This document shows positions 1 to 5,486 of a stretch of DNA of 5,916 nucleotides, in pieces. The DNA is from Fibrobacteraceae bacterium (GTDB lineage Bacteria; Fibrobacterota; Fibrobacteria; Fibrobacterales; Fibrobacteraceae). How positions within the stretch are numbered: position 1 is the first letter of the stretch; each line of letters begins with the position of its first letter. Location: assembly GCA_023231365.1 (NCBI GenBank), contig JALNVO010000174.1, positions 1 through 5,916 of the forward strand, in the 5' to 3' direction. The notes below the pieces were generated by a model. The model was given only the letters and a program-made list of their open reading frames with translations, was not told where the DNA came from and did not search any database. A program made the position numbers and the translations under genes.

Positions 1-878
1 CAACGGATGCCAACCCGGATAAATGCCCCTGGCAGGATATGGGCTGGGAGAGCGATAAATCGGGCTTGACCGGAACCGCTCAAGTATATACCCAGCATCC
101 GAAATACATCCGACGGGCTTTCGAGATCGCTCGTCAATATACAAGCGCCAAACTCGAACTACGAGACTATGGGATTGAATTCTGGGACGGATCAAAAAAA
201 TCACGGGCTTTTTACCAGCTGGTCAAACATTTGCTGAATTCAGGGGTTCCACTGGATGCTGTGGGCTTTCAAGGGCACTTCAGGACAGATCGTACTTACA
301 ACTGGGACAATCTGAATCTCGCAATAAAGCAGTACAAAGACCTTGGGCTTGAAGTTTATATAACAGAAATCGACTATGGCGATGCAGACCCCATTGCCGC
401 AGCCACCAGTGCACATCGCACCGCAGCCTATGATAGCATTCAATCTAAAAACCTTTATGAATTCGCCAAAGCGGCGGCTAGCGCAGGTGTGAATTGGCTC
501 TGCATGTGGGGAATTGCCGATAATTCGAATCAATACTGGCGCATGGGACAGAGCGCCTTGCTCTTCGATGAAGACTACAATGCAAAAGACGCCTATTACC
601 AGTTCCGTCAAGGTATTGTGGATGGATTGGGAATAACGGCGCTACCTCGCACAACAAAAAACATCAACAATAGGGAATCCGCCAACATCAAAGACGGCAT
701 AATCTACCTGACAGGCAAACAGGATGGCACAATTTCACTGATGGATACTTTCGGTGCAATTCGAGCAGAAGTGCCCCTTACAAGTGGAAAAGGAATAGTA
801 CCGAAACTACCCCATGGATCCTATATCTGGAGCCTGAAAGGAAGCCGCACAGCACATGGAGTCCTTCTGCTGGAATAA
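1..878 (+). CDS. Endo-1,4-beta-xylanase, glycoside hydrolase family 10 (3' part, 5' end outside window)
   Basis: This is the C-terminal part of a GH10 xylanase, which cleaves internal beta-1,4 bonds of xylan outside the cell by a retaining mechanism. The frame is open from base 3, so the ATG at 39 is internal and 291 residues are visible. Seen in order: HPKYIRRAFEIAR followed by AKLELRDYG; GVPLDAVGFQGHF, with the conserved substrate-binding His at 276-278; LGLEVYITEIDY, whose Glu (366-368) is the family's catalytic nucleophile; and WGIADN with the conserved Trp at 507-509. The acid/base Glu lies upstream, outside the window. The catalytic barrel ends near base 615. About 85 further residues follow, ending in LPHGSYIWSLKGSRTAHG and LLLE. 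This resembles a C-terminal beta-sandwich tail of the secretion-signal type, but that is inference. No signal peptide is visible because the start is missing. No clear terminator follows the TAA. Confidence 0.95.
   Translation, partial: TDANPDKCPWQDMGWESDKSGLTGTAQVYTQHPKYIRRAFEIARQYTSAKLELRDYGIEFWDGSKKSRAFYQLVKHLLNSGVPLDAVGFQGHFRTDRTYNWDNLNLAIKQYKDLGLEVYITEIDYGDADPIAAATSAHRTAAYDSIQSKNLYEFAKAAASAGVNWLCMWGIADNSNQYWRMGQSALLFDEDYNAKDAYYQFRQGIVDGLGITALPRTTKNINNRESANIKDGIIYLTGKQDGTISLMDTFGAIRAEVPLTSGKGIVPKLPHGSYIWSLKGSRTAHGVLLLE
616..875 (+). other. C-terminal non-catalytic tail of the GH10 xylanase
   Basis: About 85 residues follow the last barrel helix (AYYQFRQGI). After a polar linker rich in Asn, Thr and Arg comes a segment with alternating hydrophobic residues: GIIYLTG, TISLMDTFGAIRAEV, then LPHGSYIWSLKG and GVLLLE at the very end. 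The order strand, turn, 'GxY' strand, basic patch, short terminal hydrophobic strand resembles C-terminal sorting or anchoring domains of secreted proteins in Bacteroidota and Fibrobacterota. Family membership cannot be proven by eye. The alternative is a small accessory or carbohydrate-binding module. Confidence 0.45.
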
Positions 879-886
879 CGTGTTAT

Positions 887-930
887 TAGATGTCCCATAG
901 CATCTCATCCAGAGCCTTATATGACATCTA
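887..930. repeat. 8-bp perfect inverted repeat downstream of the xylanase
   Basis: TAGATGTC (887-894) is matched by its exact complement GACATCTA (923-930) across a 28-base spacer. It starts 8 bases after the xylanase stop codon and ends just before the transposase debris. No U-run follows, so it does not look like an intrinsic terminator. It could be mRNA 3'-end structure, the scar of an insertion, or chance. Confidence 0.3.
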
Positions 931-940
931 GGCACTTTAA

Positions 941-1260
941 CTTTCCCTGTCGTTCAAGAAATGCCGCCAAGCAAAGCCTGAAAAAAAGCAATGCACGCTC
1001 TACAAGAAGTGCGGAAGGCTGTTCGTCAACTCGGGCAGGAATATGGCGTAAATATCGCCTGTCGTATGCGCAAGGAAATAGAACTATTCCCTAAATTGCA
1101 GGGGAACTGAGCTATCACGCGAGCCCAACAGGCGTCTCCGCTCCTTGCAGGATTAACGTTGGCAGACGCTTCCAATTTCGGCGTTGTCGCAATCAAGGAC
1201 TCAATCGGTGGGTACGGTATCTGGCACAAGTTCAGCATCTCACTTGTCAGCAACATTCTC
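941..1260 (+). pseudogene. Decayed transposase fragment, possibly IS256-type with N-terminal zinc ribbon
   Basis: There is no intact frame, but pieces in successive frames read in the order expected of the Zn-ribbon variant of IS256-like transposases. Frame 2 (941-1051) gives a Cys-containing segment, KKQCTLYKKCGRLFVNSG, like the second half of a zinc ribbon. Frame 3 (from 1044) gives WRKYRLSYAQGNRTI, like the family's 'WxxY...KQT...L...RTI' helix-turn-helix segment; the overlapping frame from 991 gives RQLGQEYGVN. Frame 1 (1150-1260) gives LADASNFGVVAIKDS followed by GIWHKF, resembling the first catalytic Asp region ('D-A-T-Y-F-G ... KD'). At least two frameshifts and an in-frame stop (1108-1110 in the 991 frame) show that it is dead. 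Everything after the first catalytic Asp is missing. The family assignment is a by-eye judgement from scattered motifs. Confidence 0.45.
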
Positions 1261-1282
1261 TTCAGTGCATTTCTTTGTATAG

Positions 1283-1692
1283 CGGGGATTCTTTGTTTCT
1301 TCGTTGCTGGAGCAGGAACCCAATGCGATCATTGATGTTTTCCGAATGATGATGAACGAGGCCATGAAACAGGAACGATCAAGTAATCTCAAAGCAAAGC
1401 ATTTCCCAAACCCGTGAAACCGGTATCTTCCACAAGTCACTGAAAACCGGAATCAGATACGAAAAGGCACTAAGGCTTGCACTTGCGGAGATGCACGTCC
1501 AAAGCGTGTCGACCCATAAGGCCACGAAGACCGTTGCGAAGTTCTGCGGACTTTGAGGCCAGTCCTCACAGGAATTCCCAAGCTAGCGCGAGTCTCAATG
1601 AGGCCGTAGAGACGTTTAGAAAACGTAAGCTTGGCGCGATTCAAGTAGTGAGGTTCGAGGCGCAGTTCCAAAGGATCAAGAAGGACAGTTAA
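1283..1692 (+). pseudogene. IS256-family transposase, 5' half, frameshifted and internally deleted
   Basis: Three frames together read as the N-terminal half of an IS256 (mutator-type) DDE transposase. Frame 2 (1283-1417) gives LLEQEPNAIIDVFRMMMNEA and KQERSSNLKAKHF, matching the family's start ('...MLNxAMxxERSxxLxAxxYER'). Frame 3 (1416-1556) gives YEKALRLALAEMHVQSVST and HKATKTVAKFCGL, matching 'RSEKALxLALxEMYVQGVSTRKV'. Frame 1 (1549-1692) gives SASLNEAVETFRKRKLG and RFEAQFQRIKKD, matching 'LDExLExWRNRPLG ... LDARYEKVRxDG'; the expected first catalytic Asp appears as Glu. About 50 residues, including the usual GYxNGYKxR segment, are missing at the 1415 junction. The C-terminal half with the remaining catalytic residues is absent, although a frame-2 extension (TVKSASEQFL, to about 1714) may continue the match. 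It is clearly non-functional. No terminal inverted repeats were found. Confidence 0.75.
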
Positions 1693-1765
1693 ATCAGCGA
1701 GTGAACAATTCTTATCCCCGACTCAATAAACAAATTAAAGATTTTGTGAGATGAAATGGGTGGAT

Positions 1766-2356
1766 TCATCCCGCAAATGGATCAACATCTTTGTTTTCAT
1801 TCCACAAATACTCGAGAGCCTTGCTTATCATCTTTGCCGCTTCATAATTGACTTTATCTTTTATGAATCCCAAACTCATATCTATTCCCGCCGTTATTCC
1901 TGATGATGTATAGTACTTTCCATCAACGGCCCATCTCGCTTTCTTCAACCATTTCACTTTTTTATTTTGGCTGATAACCCATTCCCATGACATCTTATTA
2001 CTCGTGGCTTCTCTGTTATCCAACAGGCCCGTCTTCGCCAATATTGCAGATCCCGTGCACACGGATAGAACATATTCACTTTCTGTTGCTACAGCTTTTA
2101 TTTTCTCGATGAAATTTTCATCGTTCACCAATTGCCGAGCGCCCCAGCCTCCAGGAATCAAAACGATATCTTTTTGCGCGATTTCGTCTATTCTATCTGT
2201 CTGGATCTTATTGTGAGTCGAACTTGTAATTAAACCGCCATTGACTGAATAATAATTTATGCAATATATCCTATCTAATTTACTGAACACCTCGGCCGGC
2301 CCCAAAGCATCCAACGTTGTAAAACCGTCAAACAAAACAATATTGATCTGTTTCAT
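1766..2356 (-). CDS. DJ-1/PfpI superfamily protein, isonitrile hydratase-like (196 aa)
   Basis: This is a cytoplasmic class-I glutamine-amidotransferase-fold protein. It begins MKQINIVLFDGFTTLDALG, with the Asp of the 'LD.xGP' motif at residue 16. IVLIPGGWGA (about 64-73) precedes the nucleophile elbow VLSVCTGSAILAKTGLL with Cys100. SSGITAGIDMSLGF (about 151-164) is the signature of the isonitrile-hydratase/ThiJ-like subgroup. The length is normal for a single-domain member, and no AraC-type DNA-binding domain follows. The start at 2356 was chosen because AGGAG lies 7 bases upstream; an in-frame ATG at 2389 has no such support. The substrate is unknown: isonitrile hydration is the closest characterised activity, but members also include glyoxalase- and chaperone-like proteins. 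The gene is A+T-rich in codon choice compared with the xylanase and stands alone between transposase debris and a gene-poor stretch, which suggests horizontal acquisition. Confidence 0.93.
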   Translation of the reverse strand: MKQINIVLFDGFTTLDALGPAEVFSKLDRIYCINYYSVNGGLITSSTHNKIQTDRIDEIAQKDIVLIPGGWGARQLVNDENFIEKIKAVATESEYVLSVCTGSAILAKTGLLDNREATSNKMSWEWVISQNKKVKWLKKARWAVDGKYYTSSGITAGIDMSLGFIKDKVNYEAAKMISKALEYLWNENKDVDPFAG

Positions 2357-2363
2357 CTTTGAG

Positions 2364-2368
2364 CTCCT
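2364..2368 (-). promoter_or_regulatory. Shine-Dalgarno site deciding the DJ-1-like start
   Basis: The minus strand reads AGGAG, then 7 bases (CTCAAAG), then ATG at 2356. This supports starting at 2356 rather than at the in-frame ATG at 2389, which would add 11 residues that the family lacks. Confidence 0.8.
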
Positions 2369-2449
2369 AGTATAAATCATTCCTTGCAATTACAGTACAT
2401 TTTTCAAGGCGCACACGCAGGGTTCAACTAATGATAAGTTAACCTCGCC

Positions 2450-2470
2450 ATGTAGATTTTCAATCTACAT
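2450..2470. promoter_or_regulatory. Perfect 9-bp dyad upstream of the DJ-1-like gene
   Basis: ATGTAGATT (2450-2458) and AATCTACAT (2462-2470) are exact complements around a 3-base centre (TTC). The centre lies about 104 bases upstream of the DJ-1-like start at 2356. There is no U-run on either side, so it is a poor terminator. A compact symmetric site of this size could be an operator for a dimeric regulator, or a short hairpin. No regulator gene is adjacent. Confidence 0.4.
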
Positions 2471-3325
2471 TGTTTATGATTACTGCGCAAGGAGCCTCCG
2501 AAAACCGGGGCTGTATCTGCAGGATTCCAGGGCGTTTTGGCGAAGGCATATTACCATCCCGGAAAACTCGATTCTGTCGCGCGGTCGTGTTGAGCGGCTG
2601 TCCTATATTTAAAGAGATGAACCGCCCCGCAACAATCTATGGCATATCAAAGCCAAAGGCAAAGCCCTAATCGGAGTTACTCTCACCCGCCATTACGCTC
2701 TTGATCGTACGCGCGATCTTCACCGGGCTCAAGTGACGGAACGGAATGAATCAAAAAATGAATATTATACCTGGTACTTCCTATTTCAAGAAACCGGATT
2801 TCAAATCGGTGCGAAATATCCTCACAAATCCGTTTTAGCATCTCATAAACGGAATCATCAAAGACAATCCGGCGATATTTTGCCTAAAAAACCAGATAGC
2901 TGATTACAACCAAAATATGAGGGATTTTGTGCACATACTACGCTGCACCTATAAACGACGGAAAAGATGCAACCCAAAAAAGAAACGTCCGTCGGCTTAT
3001 TGCGCCGGAACAAAAGGTATTGTTGGAAATCTAGTTCGTCCATAAAAGCGGAAATCTGAGACAGTTCCGGGATTCTGATCTCAGTACGAATAATCAAGCA
3101 AAAGACGCAATTGACTGTCGTGGCAGATGCTTTCCTTCATAGACAGAACGGAATTTTTCTGTAAGGAGGAAACATCGAAAAGATTCCCCGAAACGCACTC
3201 TTTACCCGATTTCAGCACATTACTTCTAGCGGAAGGCCGTCTTCGATGCCGAGGAAACTGAATGTGCAAAGCCTTCAACAGCATCTACGCCCATTCCGTT
3301 CCTAGAAAATGGCACAAAACAGAAA
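2471..3325. other. Gene-poor stretch with no supportable gene
   Basis: Nothing in any of the six frames here looks like a recognisable protein with a ribosome-binding site. The longest start-less open run on the plus strand is 2613-2900 (96 codons); it includes RHYALDRTRDLHRAQ and NEYYTWYFLFQETGFQIG, which I do not recognise. It is continuous with an upstream open segment (2478-2609) interrupted by one TAA, so it may be a decayed gene. Near 3110 a frame gives QLTVVADAFLHRQ, faintly like the catalytic Asp region of IS4/IS1634 transposases, but no flanking motifs support it. The stretch is best read as decayed accessory DNA. Confidence 0.5.
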
Positions 3326-3345
3326 GACCAGCCGTATGACTGGTC
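3316..3345 (-). terminator. Probable intrinsic terminator after the lipoprotein gene
   Basis: On the minus strand GACCAG (3345-3340) and CTGGTC (3331-3326) form a 6-bp stem with an 8-base loop, followed directly by TTTCTGTTTT. It lies 75 bases beyond the lipoprotein stop codon, in the right orientation. On the plus strand the same stem is followed by CAATCTTTT, which is weaker. The short stem keeps confidence moderate. Confidence 0.5.
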
Positions 3346-3420
3346 CAATCTTTTAGCGGGGAAAGTCTTATACAAGACAAAGGGCATCGAACATTATGCA
3401 CCTGTGGTAGATTTTTTCCG

Positions 3421-4200
3421 TCATGGAAATAATTTAACTATTCCGGGAGAAGTTTGTATTGTTTTCAGAGAATCTGCCGTACTGTCCTTAACGTCAATGA
3501 ACCAGACCGCACTATCGAGCACCCAGGAAGAAATAGCATCCACATCATAATAAGGCGGGACATAATAACTCGGATAAACACTCAACGGAAGCCCCGTGAT
3601 GGTATCGAATCTGGCAGTAATCCGCTGTATGCAAGATTGCGAGGAAAAGTCAGTACTATCTGTACAGAAGCCCGTGCGAATATTGAAAAGGGCCTCCACG
3701 GGATTATCCCGAGCACTGGTGTCCGGGGGACAGAAGCCTCCCGTCGTAATGTCAATACAGGAGTAAAGCGTCATGGAGGAATCCACGATACCTGCCGAGA
3801 ACCAGTAACGGACGGAGTTTGATACAAACCCTCCTGTGCTTATATCAACGCGATAAAGCAGTTCTTCGTTCTGCTTGAAAAGAGAATCACAAGCATTCCA
3901 AGCTGCAAAAAAATTTTCCGTAGAAGAATCGATCAGCGCGGGGCAGATCACTGCGGCCACAGCAGAAGACGATAAAGAGGCAACCTCTTTTGAACTGGAG
4001 GATTTCTGCTCAGAAGAGGACAACGCCCCGGAACTCGAAAAGCCCTGGATGGAAGAGGAGAAAACCGCCGAGTCGCTCGACAAGTCCAAGACCGAGGTTC
4101 CGGAATCATTGCAAGCCGTAAAAGTAAGCATCAAAAAGAGCATAGCTCCTCCTGCTAGGCCTCGACGGAAAGAGATCTTTCCCTGACTGAAATACAACAT
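3421..4200 (-). CDS. Serine-linker lipoprotein of unknown function (259 aa)
   Basis: The N-terminus has basic residues (KISFRR), a hydrophobic stretch (AMLFLMLTFTA) and then Cys30 in the context TFTAC-ND, a plausible lipobox for signal peptidase II. Residues 41-80 are a serine-cluster linker (SSS repeated between short spacers), typical of Fibrobacter-like surface lipoproteins. The remaining 180 residues are unrecognised. They contain six cysteines (86, 104, 148, 157, 179, 190), enough for three disulfides, and a recurrent motif: DISTGGF (119-125), DITTGGF (150-156), NIRTGF (173-178) and DTITGL (199-204). The C-terminal part is aromatic and acidic (YPSYYVPPYYDVDAISSW). The start at 4200 is supported by GGGAGG 6 bases upstream. 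The protein is probably anchored in the envelope, possibly at the surface. The gene stands alone, with a likely terminator after it and 468 bases to the next gene upstream. Function is not inferred. Confidence 0.9.
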   Translation of the reverse strand: MLYFSQGKISFRRGLAGGAMLFLMLTFTACNDSGTSVLDLSSDSAVFSSSIQGFSSSGALSSSEQKSSSSKEVASLSSSAVAAVICPALIDSSTENFFAAWNACDSLFKQNEELLYRVDISTGGFVSNSVRYWFSAGIVDSSMTLYSCIDITTGGFCPPDTSARDNPVEALFNIRTGFCTDSTDFSSQSCIQRITARFDTITGLPLSVYPSYYVPPYYDVDAISSWVLDSAVWFIDVKDSTADSLKTIQTSPGIVKLFP

Positions 4201-4206
4201 ACCAAA

Positions 4207-4212
4207 CCTCCC
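4207..4212 (-). promoter_or_regulatory. Shine-Dalgarno site of the lipoprotein gene
   Basis: The minus strand reads GGGAGG followed by 6 bases (TTTGGT) and then ATG at 4200. This fixes the start that gives a complete n-region before the signal-peptide core. The internal Met at residue 20 would leave the peptide without its basic residues. Confidence 0.75.
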
Positions 4213-4561
4213 AATTAAATGGTTTTATCTCCCTTTTTTGTTACAAAAGAAATCGACAGCAGAATCCCCGCTCCCCGCAAAGCTTCTATATCTTCACAGT
4301 TGGTTCTACCACTATCCATCTCGTTTCGCCGATAAAGATAGGCTCCATTTTTCCAAAAAACAAGCGCCTTTGTTCTTTTGATTTTTTTCAACAAAAAAGA
4401 TCACGCTATTTTGTGCTTCCACGTTCACAAATTCAATCAATTCTTGATCTACTGGATTGAAATCGGCTGATTTCAGACAAAATACCCGATTAGGTTGTTA
4501 AACCTACATCCCAAGCGGGGCCGGTGCAATGAACCTTCAGGAACGCATAATTTCATCTCAC
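4213..4561. other. Intergenic stretch with two small hairpins, no gene seen
   Basis: This is the A+T-rich leader region of the lipoprotein gene. It contains TGAAATC-GGCT-GATTTCA (4458-4475; 7-bp stem, 4-base loop) and TAGGTT-GTTA-AACCTA (4491-4506; 6-bp stem, 4-base loop). Neither is followed by a convincing U-run. No promoter can be assigned confidently, and no coding frame with a ribosome-binding site was found. Confidence 0.5.
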
Positions 4562-4645
4562 GTTCCCGGGCGTTACCCGGCCAAAGCGCATCTTCCCCGC
4601 GGAAGATGCGGACATACGCGCCGTTGGGTTGCGCTTGTCTCGCGG
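4562..4645. repeat. GC-rich element of three adjacent hairpins
   Basis: Three dyads are packed into 80 bases. The first is CCGGG-CGTTA-CCCGG (4566-4580). The second is CGCATCTTCC (4587-4596) with GGAAGATGCG (4601-4610), a perfect 10-bp stem with loop CCGC. The third is an imperfect hairpin (4608-4643) pairing GCG, GACA and GCGC with GCGC, TGTC and CGC around loop CGTTGGGTT; its first bases overlap the 3' arm of the second, so the two may compete. The block is far more G+C-rich than its surroundings and ends 23 bases before the peptidase stop codon on the minus strand. It could help end or stabilise the peptidase transcript, although no good U-run follows. The GGGCGTTACCC core resembles dispersed extragenic repeats I recall from Bacteroidota-like genomes, but this is unverified. 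Confidence 0.55.
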
Positions 4646-4668
4646 AAATAAATCATACTGATCTTCTA

Positions 4669-5475
4669 TTAAAGAGAAATGCCATATGCCTCAGTAAAAG
4701 CATTACTTGCATAGGCATCGTAGGCAAAAGCAAAGCCCGACTTGCCCCATTGCTTTCCCCAGCTATTCCGCACAATAAAAAAGTCTTTAGTATAGCCTAC
4801 CAAAGCAACGCAGTGCCCTCCACGAGTATGCGCAGAATCATATGCCTGCAATCTGCCTTCATTCTCCGTCGCTTTGTCCCAAGTAGAGTCAACGTTCAAA
4901 CGTGTTAATATTGGACCATTAGTCGAAATCCAAGATCTCCAATTGCCAAGATCCTGCCCTAGATTAAAGTAACTGGATATGCGCATCTGTGAAGCAATTG
5001 CATAAAATGAATTTGCATCCCCTGCATCATATAATTCTGGAGAACCATCCCGATTCTCGAATGGCAATATTGAACTCTTAACAACACCATATTTACGAGC
5101 GACATCTAAAGCTGCTTTTAAGGAAGTCCCGTCCTGCTCAATGAATGTTGTCGGCCTGGATATAAATTCATCGGTCTCTTTTGCTGCCATCCATAGGTAA
5201 CGGACGGAAAGAGGCTCGTTCTTTGCTAGTCTATTAGCTTTAACGAAATGCCATCGTAATACTCCATCAGCTATTCCCCAACCAACACAGGATCCCGTTC
5301 TTCCTTGGTCAGGTATTGCCCACCATGGTTCTCGTAGATCTTTTTCAGAAGCGGCCATAGCCTTAGGTTCAAAAATTCCAGCGTCACTCGCTGCAGCAAG
5401 GGACCAATCCCCTTCTCTGTTCGAAGATGGCAGGCAGTTCAGAATGTAATCTGAGTAATCTCTTTTCCCGGTCAT
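4669..5475 (-). CDS. Papain-like C1A cysteine peptidase, apparently cytosolic (268 aa)
   Basis: The protein has all papain-family catalytic landmarks. IPDQGRTGSCVGWGIADGV contains the oxyanion Gln57 and nucleophile Cys63, GGHCVALVGY contains the catalytic His221, and FIVRNSWGKQWGKSGFAF contains Asn237. Between them LSVRYLWMAAKETDEF and DGTSLKAALDVARKYGVV match a family of stand-alone bacterial C1 peptidases of about this length. Residues 1-50 (MTGKRDYSDYILNCLPSSN onward) lack a hydrophobic signal sequence and are too short for a classical inhibitory propeptide, so the enzyme is probably made in the cytoplasm in active or partner-regulated form. The start at 5475 is fixed by AGGAGG 5 bases upstream; the in-frame ATG at 5514 would add 13 residues across that site. 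TATATT at 5521-5516 could be a -10 element, without a convincing -35. No adjacent inhibitor, adaptor or toxin gene is visible, and the substrate is unknown. Confidence 0.95.
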   Translation of the reverse strand: MTGKRDYSDYILNCLPSSNREGDWSLAAASDAGIFEPKAMAASEKDLREPWWAIPDQGRTGSCVGWGIADGVLRWHFVKANRLAKNEPLSVRYLWMAAKETDEFISRPTTFIEQDGTSLKAALDVARKYGVVKSSILPFENRDGSPELYDAGDANSFYAIASQMRISSYFNLGQDLGNWRSWISTNGPILTRLNVDSTWDKATENEGRLQAYDSAHTRGGHCVALVGYTKDFFIVRNSWGKQWGKSGFAFAYDAYASNAFTEAYGISL

Positions 5476-5480
5476 ACAGT

Positions 5481-5486
5481 CCTCCT
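5481..5486 (-). promoter_or_regulatory. Consensus Shine-Dalgarno site of the C1 peptidase
   Basis: The minus strand reads AGGAGG, 5 bases (ACTGT), then ATG at 5475. The full consensus match decides the start and predicts efficient translation. Confidence 0.85.

Noticed and set aside
240..611. Minus-strand open frame of 123 codons
   Set aside because: It lies entirely antisense to the clearly coding GH10 xylanase and is cysteine-rich with no family resemblance.
1026..1671. Minus-strand open frames across the transposase debris
   Set aside because: The plus strand carries the recognisable transposase motifs; the minus frames have no homologous pattern or ribosome-binding sites.
1750..1770. 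GATGAA / TTCATC dyad overlapping the DJ-1-like stop, as a terminator
   Set aside because: The stem is only 6 bp and A+T-rich with a 9-base loop, overlaps the stop codon, and has only an interrupted U-rich stretch.
3110..3160. QLTVVADAFLHRQ in one plus frame, like the catalytic Asp region of IS4/IS1634 transposases
   Set aside because: It is a single short motif; the frame closes after a few codons and no neighbouring transposase motif was found in any frame.
2858..3284. Minus-strand open frames at 2858-3097 and 3081-3284
   Set aside because: They have low-complexity, unrecognisable translations without convincing ribosome-binding sites.
3454..4186. Plus-strand open frames at 3454-3822 and 3875-4186
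   Set aside because: They lie opposite the lipoprotein gene. The second is the antisense of its serine-linker codons. Neither has a ribosome-binding site or a recognisable protein.
4495..4908. Plus-strand open frame of 137 codons
   Set aside because: Its 3' half is antisense to the C1 peptidase and its 5' half crosses the GC-rich hairpins; there is no recognisable domain.
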